From contig NZ_CP035632.1 of the NCBI RefSeq assembly GCF_008807075.1, positions 496,001-560,000 of the forward strand: a stretch of DNA of 64,000 nt. Reading direction: 5' to 3'. Every line of letters begins with the position of its first letter. Position 1 is the first letter of the stretch. Positions 7,905 through 15,985 of the stretch are shown here, one piece after another. The notes under the pieces are model-generated. The model saw nothing but the letters and a program-made list of their open reading frames with translations. It had not been told where the DNA came from and did no database searches. This DNA comes from Synechococcus sp. RSCCF101. Its GTDB lineage: Bacteria > Cyanobacteriota > Cyanobacteriia > PCC-6307 > Cyanobiaceae. Position numbers and translations under genes: made by a program.

Positions 7905-9268
7905 GTCGCCACGAGCCGCACGGGCCGGGCCGGGCCGAGGGTGAAGCCGCGCCGCCGTGGCGCGATCGCACGATCGCTCTCCGGCGCCAGCTGCAGGCTG
8001 TGCTCGCTCAGGATCGTCGCCAGAACCAGCTTCATCTCGTAGAGCGCCAGGGAGGCCCCGATGCAGCGGCGCACGCCGCCGCCGAAGGGCAGGAATCCCC
8101 CCGGTTCGACGCTGCGCCCGAGGAAGCGATCCGGATTGAAGCGGAGTGGCTCGGGATAGAGGTCGCTGCGCTCGTGCACCGACTGGATGCAGCCGATCAG
8201 CACATCCCCCGCCTCGAAGGCATGGCCGGCCAGGCTCAACGGTTCCTCCACCAGCCTCGGCAGCATCAGCATCGCCACCGGATGGATGCGCAGCACTTCG
8301 TTCACCACAGCCGCGAGATAGGGCAGCCGGCTGAGGGTGTCGGGGTCCAGCCCCGGGTTGTCGGCCAGCTCGGCTCTGAGCGTGGCCGTCACCTCCGGCT
8401 GGCGATGCAGCCAGTAGAGCGCCCAGGTGAGTGCCGTGGCGGTGGTTTCGTGACCCGCGAACAGCAGCGTCAGCAGTTCGTCGTGCAGTTCGGCGTCGCT
8501 GAGGCCCTCCCCCTGCTCATCGCGGCAGGCCAGCAGCAGGCTGAGCACATCGGATCGCGGCTCCGCCTGGCCCGTGCCCTCCAGCTCCTTTCGCCTCTCG
8601 GCGATCTCCCGGAGCAGCAGCTGTTCGATCTCGGCGCTGATCCGGCGCAGGCGGCCGCCCGGACTCCAGGGGCCGACGTCCCGTCGCAGGAGAGGAAAGA
8701 ACAGCAGCAGGGAACCGATCCGCCCGGCCCGCATCTCGATGCTGGTGCCCAGCAGCCGGCGCAGCCGCTGGTGGCGCTGCCCCTCGCTCAGGCCGAACAC
8801 GGCCGAGAGGATCACGCCCATGGTGATCGTCTGCATCCGCTCGCGCGCATCGAAGCGCATGCCGGGGCTCAGGTCGGCCATGGCGGCGCGGGTCAGGCCG
8901 ATCACTGTCTGGCCGTAGGCGCGCAGCCGCTCGCCGTGAAACGGTGGCGTCAGCAGCTTGCGCCGGGCCCGGTGGGGCCGGGGTTCCAGCAGCAGAATCG
9001 ACTGCTCGCCCACCACCTGCGCGAGCAGTCCGCTGAGCCGACCGGGAGCTGTGATCCCACGGCCCGCGTCGCGGCCCATCAGCTCCTGCAGGATTGCCGG
9101 GTCGTTGATCAGCACCTGCTGGGGCGGCAGCGTCGGCGACATCCGCACCCGCACCGCCCCGTCGTGGGCCTGGAAGCAGCGCCGGTAATACCCGATCGGA
9201 TCGAGCACCACCTGCAGCGTCTGCGTGCGGGCTCCCAACTCCAGCGCGGGAATGGGCCGGGCAACCAT
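7901..9268 (-). CDS. Cytochrome P450
   Basis: The 455-aa protein starts at MVARPIPALELGARTQ (9268); further upstream in-frame codons lie in the divergent thpR promoter. All P450 landmarks are present: I-helix AGHETTATAL, K-helix ExxR in NEVLRIHPV, the PERF-like FNPDRF segment, and the heme-thiolate loop FGGGVRRCIGASLA with the Cys ligand. It inserts oxygen into an unknown hydrophobic substrate; overall form resembles cyanobacterial CYP110-like enzymes. There is no N-terminal membrane anchor. It is coupled to the bestrophin gene and divergent from thpR. Confidence 0.95.
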   Translation of the reverse strand: MVARPIPALELGARTQTLQVVLDPIGYYRRCFQAHDGAVRVRMSPTLPPQQVLINDPAILQELMGRDAGRGITAPGRLSGLLAQVVGEQSILLLEPRPHRARRKLLTPPFHGERLRAYGQTVIGLTRAAMADLSPGMRFDARERMQTITMGVILSAVFGLSEGQRHQRLRRLLGTSIEMRAGRIGSLLLFFPLLRRDVGPWSPGGRLRRISAEIEQLLLREIAERRKELEGTGQAEPRSDVLSLLLACRDEQGEGLSDAELHDELLTLLFAGHETTATALTWALYWLHRQPEVTATLRAELADNPGLDPDTLSRLPYLAAVVNEVLRIHPVAMLMLPRLVEEPLSLAGHAFEAGDVLIGCIQSVHERSDLYPEPLRFNPDRFLGRSVEPGGFLPFGGGVRRCIGASLALYEMKLVLATILSEHSLQLAPESDRAIAPRRRGFTLGPARPVRLVAT

Positions 9269-9302
9269 GGGCGCGGACGCGATTCGGGGGCATTGTCCTG
9301 CC

Positions 9303-9866
9303 ATGGCCAACTGGTTCATCGCACTGGCGTTGCCCGGGAGCGCGGGCTGGCCATCGTGCTGCCAGGGGCTTCCTCCGGGCATGCGGCTGCTGGCTGCTGA
9401 GGACCTCCACGCCACAGTGGCCTTTCTCGGCGCCTGCGGTGAGGCCCGCGCCCTGGCGGCCTGGCGCGCCCTGGCGGAGCAGCGGCATCCCCCGATCGAG
9501 GCGACCGCGGCCGGCTGGCGGGCGATGGGATCCCCCGAGCGTCCGTCCGCTTACGCGCTGGTGCCGGGGATGGGCCGGGGCACCCTTGAGAGGCTGATCG
9601 GCCGGTGGCGGGAACCGGCGCTGGAGGCCGCCGGGTTGCCCCGGGACCGCCGCCCGCCGCTGGCCCACATCACCCTCACCCGTCCGCCCCGGCGCCGCGC
9701 TGCTGCCCTGAAGCCCGCGATGGACCGCTGGCTGCGGACCGCCCCGGTTCCCGATCATCCGGTGCGCTTCGAGGAGCTGGCGCTCTACACCTGGGCGGAG
9801 GAGCGCTCGAGGCGACTGTTCCGGATCGTGGAGCGCAGACCCTTCAGTGCGGTTGGGTCTGCATGA
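9303..9866 (+). CDS. thpR: RNA 2',3'-cyclic phosphodiesterase (LigT/2H family)
   Basis: The 187-aa protein starts MANWFIALALPG. It carries the two H-x-T/S-x motifs of the 2H phosphoesterase superfamily: HATVAFLG near residue 37 and HITLTRPP near 120. Members hydrolyse 2',3'-cyclic phosphate RNA ends. The start is 34 bp from the divergent P450 start, so the two promoters must overlap. Specificity is inferred from the family. Confidence 0.88.
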   Translation: MANWFIALALPGSAGWPSCCQGLPPGMRLLAAEDLHATVAFLGACGEARALAAWRALAEQRHPPIEATAAGWRAMGSPERPSAYALVPGMGRGTLERLIGRWREPALEAAGLPRDRRPPLAHITLTRPPRRRAAALKPAMDRWLRTAPVPDHPVRFEELALYTWAEERSRRLFRIVERRPFSAVGSA

Positions 9867-9936
9867 CCCTTCGCGGCCGATGTGGTGCCCTGGAGACGGC
9901 CGTGTCTAGGGTGATGAGTGTGCCTGGGATGAAGGC

Positions 9937-10839
9937 ATGAAAGCGACTCTGGATTCCTACCAGGACATCATCGAGCATCTGCACGATGGTCTGTACTTCG
10001 TTGATCGCAATCGTGTGATCACCTTCTGGAATCACGCGGCTGAACGCATCTCCGGTTACAAGGCAGAGGAGGTTGTGGGCCGATCCTGTTCTGACAACAT
10101 CCTCACCCATGTGGATGCGGACGGCAATCAGCTCTGCCTGGGTCTGTGTCCGCTCGCGGCCACGATGGACGATGGCAGCCCGCGCGAAGCGGATGTGTAC
10201 ATGCACCACAAGGATGGGCATCGCATTCCGGTGGCGGTGCGCGTCAGCCCGATGACCGATGACCAGGGCCGCATCACCGGTGGCATTGAGCTGTTCAACG
10301 ACATCAGCAATCAGGCTGCCAACGAGCTGCGGGTCAAGGAGCTCGAGCGCATGGCCTACCTGGACCCGCTGACGCGGCTGGCGAACCGGAACTACATCAC
10401 CCAGGAACTGACCGCACGCTTCCAGGAGCACGAGCGCTATGGCGTTCCCTTCGGTGTGCTGTTCATGGACATCGATCACTTCAAGCGGTTCAACGACACC
10501 TACGGCCACGACGTGGGTGATCAGGTGCTGCAGCTGGTGGCCAACACCTTCACCACCAATGCCAGGCCCTTCGATCTCTTCGGTCGCTGGGGTGGCGAGG
10601 AGTTCCTTGCCGTGATCCGCAATGTGACGCCGCACGATCTGCGGGCCACCGGTGATCGCATGCGCATGCTGATCGAACACTCCTACCTCAGCCACGAGCG
10701 CACCAAGCTCAAGGTGACCATCTCCGTGGGCGCCACCCTCGTGCTTCCGGACGATGATCAGGACTCGCTCGTGAAGCGTGCCGACGATCTCCTCTACCGG
10801 AGCAAGGCCGACGGGCGCAACCGCATCACCATGGGCTGA
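9937..10839 (+). CDS. PAS-GGDEF diguanylate cyclase
   Basis: This 300-aa soluble protein has an N-terminal PAS domain (residues ~5-125; DGLYFVDRNRVITFWNHAAE) and a C-terminal GGDEF domain with the active-site motif GGEEF. The RPFD product-inhibition site lies exactly five residues before it (RPFD-LFGRW-GGEEF). It should make cyclic di-GMP from two GTP with feedback inhibition. The PAS ligand is unknown. It is monocistronic: an unrelated gene precedes it and the convergent exporter operon follows. Confidence 0.95.
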   Translation: MKATLDSYQDIIEHLHDGLYFVDRNRVITFWNHAAERISGYKAEEVVGRSCSDNILTHVDADGNQLCLGLCPLAATMDDGSPREADVYMHHKDGHRIPVAVRVSPMTDDQGRITGGIELFNDISNQAANELRVKELERMAYLDPLTRLANRNYITQELTARFQEHERYGVPFGVLFMDIDHFKRFNDTYGHDVGDQVLQLVANTFTTNARPFDLFGRWGGEEFLAVIRNVTPHDLRATGDRMRMLIEHSYLSHERTKLKVTISVGATLVLPDDDQDSLVKRADDLLYRSKADGRNRITMG

Positions 10840-10858
10840 TCAGCGGCTGAGGCGGGCT

Positions 10859-11662
10859 TCAGCTGGAGGCTGAGGTGTAGAAGCGCAGGGCGAAGCGCCA
10901 GAACAGGCGGCTGATCAGCAGCAGGGCCGCCGCCATGGCCAGGGCGCCGCTCAGCCAGGACAGGCTGGCCCGCCCGAGCAGCGCCTCCGCCGGAACGGTG
11001 GTGAGGAACGCCACCGGCAGCAGGAACGTGAACACCAGCCGCAGGCCGCTGGGAAAGGCCGAGATCGGATACCGGCCCGCCATCAGTAAGGCCCGCAGCA
11101 CTTCCGTGGCGTTCCACACCTTCACGAACCAGATGCTGGTGGTGGCCAGCAGGAACCAGAGGCTGTACAGGATCAAGGTGCTGCAGAGCAGCATCAGCAG
11201 AGAGGCGGCCGCTGTGGCCAGCGAGCCGCCGCCTCCGCTGCGGGCCAGTCCCACTCCGATCAGGGAGGCCCCCGCCAGGATCGAGGGGAGCCCCCAGGGT
11301 GAGATCAGCCGCAGCGACACCCAGAGCTGGCTGTCGAGCGGCTTGAGCAGCACGAAATCGAGGGTGCCGTTCTGCACATGGGACACGATGCGGCTCAGGT
11401 TGGGCTGGAGCAGCATCACCGTGAAGCCCTCGAGCAGGGTGTAGCAGCCCAGAACCACCAGCGAGGCCGGCCAGCTCCAGCCACCGAGGCTGCGGCCCTC
11501 GCCGAAGAAGAGCGAGAGCACGAACAGGCTGCCCGCCAGATTGCCGGCCACCGCCAGCACCTCCACCGCCACGTTGAGCGGGTACTCCAGCTCGCTCGCC
11601 AGGCTGCTGCTCCAGAAGCGGCCCAGCAGCGTCGCCAGCCTGGCCTTCCGCACCGGTTCCAT
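10859..11662 (-). CDS. ABC-2 type exporter permease (second subunit)
   Basis: This 267-aa protein begins MEPVRKARLATLLGRFW and has about six hydrophobic segments. The motif HVQNGTLDFVLLKPLDSQLW is characteristic of the ABC2_membrane_6-type permeases that accompany daunorubicin-resistance-like ATPases. Its ATG overlaps the stop of the first permease (TGATG at 11660-11664). With the ATPase and the other permease it should form a heteromeric exporter in the inner membrane; the exported compound is unknown. Confidence 0.85.
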   Translation of the reverse strand: MEPVRKARLATLLGRFWSSSLASELEYPLNVAVEVLAVAGNLAGSLFVLSLFFGEGRSLGGWSWPASLVVLGCYTLLEGFTVMLLQPNLSRIVSHVQNGTLDFVLLKPLDSQLWVSLRLISPWGLPSILAGASLIGVGLARSGGGGSLATAAASLLMLLCSTLILYSLWFLLATTSIWFVKVWNATEVLRALLMAGRYPISAFPSGLRLVFTFLLPVAFLTTVPAEALLGRASLSWLSGALAMAAALLLISRLFWRFALRFYTSASS

Positions 11663-12447
11663 CAGGCGCCCATGGCCGAATAACGGCGCACGCCCAGCCG
11701 CCAGGCGGCGATGCTGATCGGGAGCAGCAGCAGGCCCCAGCCCGCGAGAGCCAGAAAACCCGCGGCCACATCCACCGGTTCCCCCGCCAGCAGCCGCGCC
11801 GGGAAGGCGAGGAAGTAGGGGAAGGGCGTGGCCATCGCCAACCGGCGCACGTTCTCTGGGAAGGTCTCCAGCGGGGCCACCAGGCCGGAGAGGAACAGAT
11901 AGGGAATCAGCAGCAGCCGGTCCACGGCGCTGGCGCGCTCGCTCCAGAAGCAGAGCATGGCGAAGATCCAGTGCAGCAGGAAGCGCACCCAGAAGGCGGC
12001 CATGGTGGCCAGCAGCGCCAGCAGGGCCCCGACGGGGCTGGGTCGCCAGAAGCTGGCGGGATGGACCATCACCACCCCCGCCAGCATCAGGGCCACGAAC
12101 GGCAGCCGGGTGAGCTGTTCGGAGAGGTGGGCGCTCACGTAGCGCCAGAAGGGGGGCAGCGGCTGGAGCAGGTACGGGGAGAGCCGACCCTCCAGCGAGT
12201 CCTCCTCGAAGGAGAACATCACCCAGACGATGGTGAACTGCCGCACCACGAACACCGAGAGGAAGTAACGGCTCAGCTGGGAGCCGCTCAGCCCGGCGGC
12301 CGCCGCGGCGCCCGCATCGCTCCAGAGGCCCAGCATGATCAGGGGCAGCACACCCGCGAGCGCCCACAGGGCGATCTCGGCCCGGTACTCGAGCATCACC
12401 GCGTACTGGCTGCCGAGCAGCACCCGCGCCAGCCGCCAGAGCCTCAT
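11662..12447 (-). CDS. ABC-2 type exporter permease (first subunit)
   Basis: The 261-aa membrane protein has about six hydrophobic stretches and ABC2_membrane_6-like features: an N-terminal YRAEIALWALAGVLPLIML segment and FEEDSLEGRLSPYLLQPLPP. Its start overlaps the end of the ATPase gene (ATGA at 12444-12447), and its stop overlaps the start of the second permease. The three genes form a tight operon for one exporter. The substrate cannot be read from the sequence. Confidence 0.85.
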   Translation of the reverse strand: MRLWRLARVLLGSQYAVMLEYRAEIALWALAGVLPLIMLGLWSDAGAAAAAGLSGSQLSRYFLSVFVVRQFTIVWVMFSFEEDSLEGRLSPYLLQPLPPFWRYVSAHLSEQLTRLPFVALMLAGVVMVHPASFWRPSPVGALLALLATMAAFWVRFLLHWIFAMLCFWSERASAVDRLLLIPYLFLSGLVAPLETFPENVRRLAMATPFPYFLAFPARLLAGEPVDVAAGFLALAGWGLLLLPISIAAWRLGVRRYSAMGA

Positions 12448-13448
12448 GCCGCCCCCCGGCGGAACAGGTCCCCGATCAGCTCCTCCACAGGCGGATCGCT
12501 CACCTCGAGATCCTCCAGCTCGAAGCGCTGCAGCAGCTGCGCCACCGCCTCGGTGAGCTGATCGCGCGGGATGCGCAGGCGCACCAGGGTGCCGTCGTGC
12601 TCCTCGATCTCCCCGTAGGCGGCGAACACCTCCGCTGGCTGGGGCTGGCGCAGCTCCAGGCGCACCGAACGGCAGGGGGCCAGCCGCTCGGTGAGCGCGT
12701 CGAGGGCACCGTCATGCATCAGCCGGCCCCGGTGAATGAGCAGCACGCGCGGGCAGAGAGCCGTGATGTCGGCCATGTAATGGCTCGTGAGCAGCATGGT
12801 GGCCCCGTGGCGGCGGTTGTAGCGGGCCAGAAAGTCCCGCACCCGCACCTGGGCATTCACGTCGAGTCCGAGGGTGGGTTCATCGAGAAACAGCACCGCC
12901 GGACGATGCAGCAGGGCGGCCAGCAGTTCGGCCTTCATCCGCTGCCCGAGGGAGAGCTTGCGCACCGGACGGGTGAGTTCCTCCCCCAGCTCGAGCATGT
13001 CGGCCAGTTCGTCGATGCGGCGACGGGCCTCGCCATCGCTGAGGCCGTAAACCGCGGCGTTGACCCGCAGGGAATCGAGCGGTGGCAGATCCCAGAGGAG
13101 CTGCTGCTTCTGCCCCATCACCAGGGTGATCTGACGCAGAAAGGCGGACTGGCGTCGCCAGGGCTGATGACCCGCCACCCGCACGTCGCCGCCGCTCGGA
13201 TGGATCAGCCCGCAGAGCATCTTGAGGGTGGTGGTCTTGCCGGCGCCGTTCGGCCCCAGGAAGCCCACCATCTCGCCGGGGGCGATGCGGAAGCTCACAT
13301 CCTGAACCGCGTTCACATCGCGGCTGCGCCGGGCCACCAGGTGCCGCAGCGTGCCGCGCCAGCCCGGCTGCTTCTCGGCCACCCGGTAGGTCTTGCGCAG
13401 GCCCCTGGCCTCGATCAGTGCCACCACCCCCGGCCTCAGCTGGCACAT
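12444..13448 (-). CDS. ABC-2 exporter ATP-binding protein
   Basis: This 334-aa nucleotide-binding protein has Walker A GPNGAGKTTTLKML, Q-loop VMGQKQQLLWDLP, the signature LSLGQRMKAELLAAL (LSxGQ), Walker B VLFLDEPTLGLD and H-loop LLTSHYM. The C-terminal extension after ~residue 260 is typical of DrrA-like ATPases. It energises the two permeases encoded just downstream with overlapping codons. A GTG nine codons in is an alternative start. It is divergent from the HExxH protein gene at 13478 with a 29-bp gap. Confidence 0.92.
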   Translation of the reverse strand: MCQLRPGVVALIEARGLRKTYRVAEKQPGWRGTLRHLVARRSRDVNAVQDVSFRIAPGEMVGFLGPNGAGKTTTLKMLCGLIHPSGGDVRVAGHQPWRRQSAFLRQITLVMGQKQQLLWDLPPLDSLRVNAAVYGLSDGEARRRIDELADMLELGEELTRPVRKLSLGQRMKAELLAALLHRPAVLFLDEPTLGLDVNAQVRVRDFLARYNRRHGATMLLTSHYMADITALCPRVLLIHRGRLMHDGALDALTERLAPCRSVRLELRQPQPAEVFAAYGEIEEHDGTLVRLRIPRDQLTEAVAQLLQRFELEDLEVSDPPVEELIGDLFRRGAA

Positions 13449-13477
13449 TAGGCAGCACCGCCGGAGAGCGTTTCCCG

Positions 13478-13921
13478 ATGCTGCTGCCGCTTCTGGGCGC
13501 GGTGCTGGCCACCCTGCCCACCGGGTTGCCCGAGGATCTGAGCCGTCTGGTGCGCGCCCTGGAGGGCCACGGCTTCGAGGTGCGCTTCGCTCCGCCGCCC
13601 CGCCGCGGGGTCTACGGCCTCTACGAATCCGGAAGCCGCCGTCTGTGGGTGGCGCCGGTCACGATCCCGCTCGGCATCGCCCGCCAGACCCTGATCCACG
13701 AGGCGACCCACGCGGTGCAGAGCTGCCCCTCAGGCCGGCTCTCCCCGATCGGCGTGACCGTGAGCCTGAACCCCGTGGTGGAGCGGGAGATCAGCGCCAT
13801 CCTGCTCAAGAGCTACCGGCACAGCGGCAACAGGGCCGTGGAGCGGGAAGCGTTCCATCTGCAGGGCCAGCCCGATGCCGTGCCGATCCTGCTGCGGGCC
13901 ATGGAGCAGCGCTGCCGCTGA
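13478..13921 (+). CDS. Secreted hypothetical protein with HExxH motif
   Basis: The 147-aa protein starts at MLLPLLGAVLATLPTG, a short hydrophobic leader. The central segment QTLIHEATHAVQSC contains HEATH, a zinc-protease-type HExxH. A downstream glutamate-rich helix (VVEREISAILLKSY, then VEREAFHLQGQP) could provide a third metal ligand. No known family was recognised. It is small for a peptidase, so proteolysis is only a hypothesis. A second, differently built small HExxH protein is encoded at 32465-32998. Confidence 0.75.
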   Translation: MLLPLLGAVLATLPTGLPEDLSRLVRALEGHGFEVRFAPPPRRGVYGLYESGSRRLWVAPVTIPLGIARQTLIHEATHAVQSCPSGRLSPIGVTVSLNPVVEREISAILLKSYRHSGNRAVEREAFHLQGQPDAVPILLRAMEQRCR

Positions 13922-13933
13922 GGCCGCGCTCAC

Positions 13934-14629
13934 TCAGTCGCGCTCGTCGGCGGGCGCATCATCGGTGGCGGATGCGTCGTCGCTGCCGCTGCTCTCCTGC
14001 TCGTCGGCGGCCATCTGGCGCACCAGCAGGCCGCGCTGGTATTCGGTGGAGAGGGACTGGAGATGCTGGCGCGCCTGGCTCTGCAGCTCGTCGGGCACCT
14101 GTTCGAGGGCACGCCCGGCCGGGATGCGCATCTGGATCACCAGGTTGAGGGCGTCGAACAGACGCACCTGATCGCTCTGCCAGCCCTGATAGTCGCGGGC
14201 GGCGTGAACCAGCTCCTCGGGTGGCCCCCCTTCGCCCCGCTGACGCTCTATCTGGTTCTGGACCGCCTGGAGCTGGGCCAGCCGGGCTGAGGAGATCAGG
14301 GCGTGGGCGGCACCGAAGGCCGCCAGGGCATCGGCGGCTTCCCGCCTGAGCACGGACAGATCCCTCCCCAGCACCGCATCTTCGGCCGAGAGGGGTGGCC
14401 GCAGGGCCGGACAGGCAGTGGCTTCCAGCTCAGCGGCGGTCGCCACCAGCTTGGGGGAGGGGAGCGATCGGGGGGCCGGCCCTGAGGCCGGCAGGCGCAC
14501 ATCCAACCGTTCGGCGAGGTGCAGCAGCAGGCCGCTGAGCCGCCGCCGGACCCGCCGCCAGAGGCTCAACCTGGCGGTGGTTGAGCGGCGGTGGGTGACG
14601 GCAGAGGCCATGGGTCGCTCTGAACGCAT
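13934..14629 (-). CDS. Hypothetical protein with basic N-terminus and helical body
   Basis: The 231-aa start MRSERPMASAV is chosen because GGAGGAG lies six bases upstream of that ATG. The N-terminus is rich in Arg (RLSLWRRVRRRLSGLLLHL), and the body from ~80 to 215 is predicted helical with many Gln/Ala, ending in an acidic Ser/Asp tail (ESSGSDDASATDDAPADE). There are no recognised motifs. The basic amphipathic start could be membrane- or nucleic-acid-interacting. It converges on the HExxH gene with a 12-bp gap. Function unknown. Confidence 0.65.
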   Translation of the reverse strand: MRSERPMASAVTHRRSTTARLSLWRRVRRRLSGLLLHLAERLDVRLPASGPAPRSLPSPKLVATAAELEATACPALRPPLSAEDAVLGRDLSVLRREAADALAAFGAAHALISSARLAQLQAVQNQIERQRGEGGPPEELVHAARDYQGWQSDQVRLFDALNLVIQMRIPAGRALEQVPDELQSQARQHLQSLSTEYQRGLLVRQMAADEQESSGSDDASATDDAPADERD

Positions 14630-14734
14630 GTTTCGCTCCTCCCACACTCTTAGGTCAGTCCAGCCTGTCGCGGCCGATCGCTCACGCCCAGAGGGAGGAC
14701 TCCACCTCCAAGGTGGGGAAAGCCGGACAGTCGA

Positions 14735-15355
14735 TCAGCCACCCGGCGCGCTGAAGGCGTTCTCCACCACCAGTTCGCTCAGGGGCACCTGACCGGGCTT
14801 GGGCCAGGGATCCTTGATGCTGCGACCCACGGCCACCAGCGGGCCCATCACATGGTCGGGCGGGAGATTCACCAGTTCCGCCACCTTGTCGATGTCGAAG
14901 CCGATCATCGGGCAGCTGTCGAGCCCCAGGTCCTGGGCGGCCAGCATCAGGGTCTGCATGGCCATGCCGATCGACCGCTGGGCCTCATCGCGCTGCAGCC
15001 ACTCACGGCCTTCGTGGAAGGGGCCCATCCAGCCCACCAGGAGATCGGCCACCTCCTTCGGCGCATTGGCCCAGTAGCGGCCGGGGTTCTTCTGCCAGGC
15101 CTTCGTGTCGGCCGTGAACAGGATGAGCAGGGAGGCGTCGGTGATCTGGGCCTGATCGAAGCCGTGCTCCTTGCGGATGGTCTGGCGCAGGGCCGGATCC
15201 CTGAGGATCACGAAGCGCCAGTGCTGGATGTTGAAGCTGGTCGGGGCCTGGATCGTGGCCCGCAGGAGGGTGTCTTCGTCCTCTGCCGTGAGCCGGTGGT
15301 CGGGATCGAAATGCTTGACGGCTCGGCGGGAGTGAATCGCGTTGAGCGTGTCCAT
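14735..15355 (-). CDS. Nitroreductase family FMN oxidoreductase
   Basis: This 206-aa protein has the nitroreductase N-terminal FMN-phosphate motif (HSRRAVKHFDPDH), ATIQAPTSFNIQHWRF near residue 33, and a C-terminal LPPDHVMGPLVAVGRSIKDP segment. It resembles YodC/NfnB-like NAD(P)H-dependent flavoproteins that reduce nitro compounds or quinones as homodimers. It is a single gene whose promoter lies in the long interval 15356-15985. Confidence 0.9.
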   Translation of the reverse strand: MDTLNAIHSRRAVKHFDPDHRLTAEDEDTLLRATIQAPTSFNIQHWRFVILRDPALRQTIRKEHGFDQAQITDASLLILFTADTKAWQKNPGRYWANAPKEVADLLVGWMGPFHEGREWLQRDEAQRSIGMAMQTLMLAAQDLGLDSCPMIGFDIDKVAELVNLPPDHVMGPLVAVGRSIKDPWPKPGQVPLSELVVENAFSAPGG

Positions 15356-15985
15356 GCAGCAAGGCCGACGGTCGCGATCAACGTATCAGCGCTTGTCCTT
15401 GGGCTCTGGCGGGCAGGGTGCTGCGGCAAGCGTGTTGTCGCTCACCCCCTTCCCTTTCGGGGGTAGCCATCGATGCAGCGGCGCGATGACAGTGGGACTG
15501 AACCAGGGGATGCATGGGCGACGCAGGCGAGCGGGCTTCCGATCACAACGTCAGACGCGAATGTGTGGCCAGTGAACTCAAGATGTATCACCGGTACTTT
15601 GTCACTGACCTCCGGATTGCCGTGCAGGAGGGCACCACCATTCCTGATCTGAAGCTCAGCAGCTGCTGGCGCTGGTTGGTCGCCCTCCACGGTCTGGCTC
15701 CATCCACATTCCCCGCACCCGATGTGCTTGTTCTGGCCGCCCAGAGCGAGCTGGTTGCATCAAGGGGGTCTGATCCAGTCGACCCCGCCGTTGGTGCTGC
15801 ATGAGGCCTGATGCGCTGGCTTCGGCTGGTTCTGAAGCCGGAACTGCGCTTCGTCCCTGCCGGTTGAAGTTGTGTTGAGAGATGCTTTGACTGCGTTACG
15901 CCGCTCGCGGTGACGCCACTGGTTGGCAAGGATTGACGCAGGCCTGGATGAGCAGGATCTGCTTCGTCTGGCACAACGTTTGTGC
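15356..15985. other. Long interval between nitroreductase and LuxR regulator
   Basis: These ~630 bases lack a convincing gene and are less GC-rich than the neighbours in part (about 15540-15640). A 96-codon open frame at 15514-15804 has no recognised domain and is not called. The interval holds an ACCCCC/GGGGGT hairpin (15444-15464) and a second copy of the extragenic motif CAAGGGGGTCTGA (15761-15773). It must also contain the promoters of both flanking divergent genes. Confidence 0.5.
15444..15464. promoter_or_regulatory. C5/G5 inverted repeat
   Basis: ACCCCC (15444-15449) and GGGGGT (15459-15464) can pair around a pyrimidine loop. The 10-base string ACCCCCTTCC recurs at 19428-19437, upstream of the GAF-GGDEF operon, so it may be a shared operator; alternatively both are transcript hairpins. 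Confidence 0.35.

Noticed and set aside
15591-15603. NtcA-like GTA...TAC spacing
   Set aside because: The spacer is 7 bases, not the 8 required for NtcA, and the flanks do not fit.
15514-15804. 96-codon open frame in the long interval before the LuxR gene
   Set aside because: No recognised domain, no clear ribosome site, and it runs through the repeated extragenic motif at 15761; possibly a decayed gene but not supportable.
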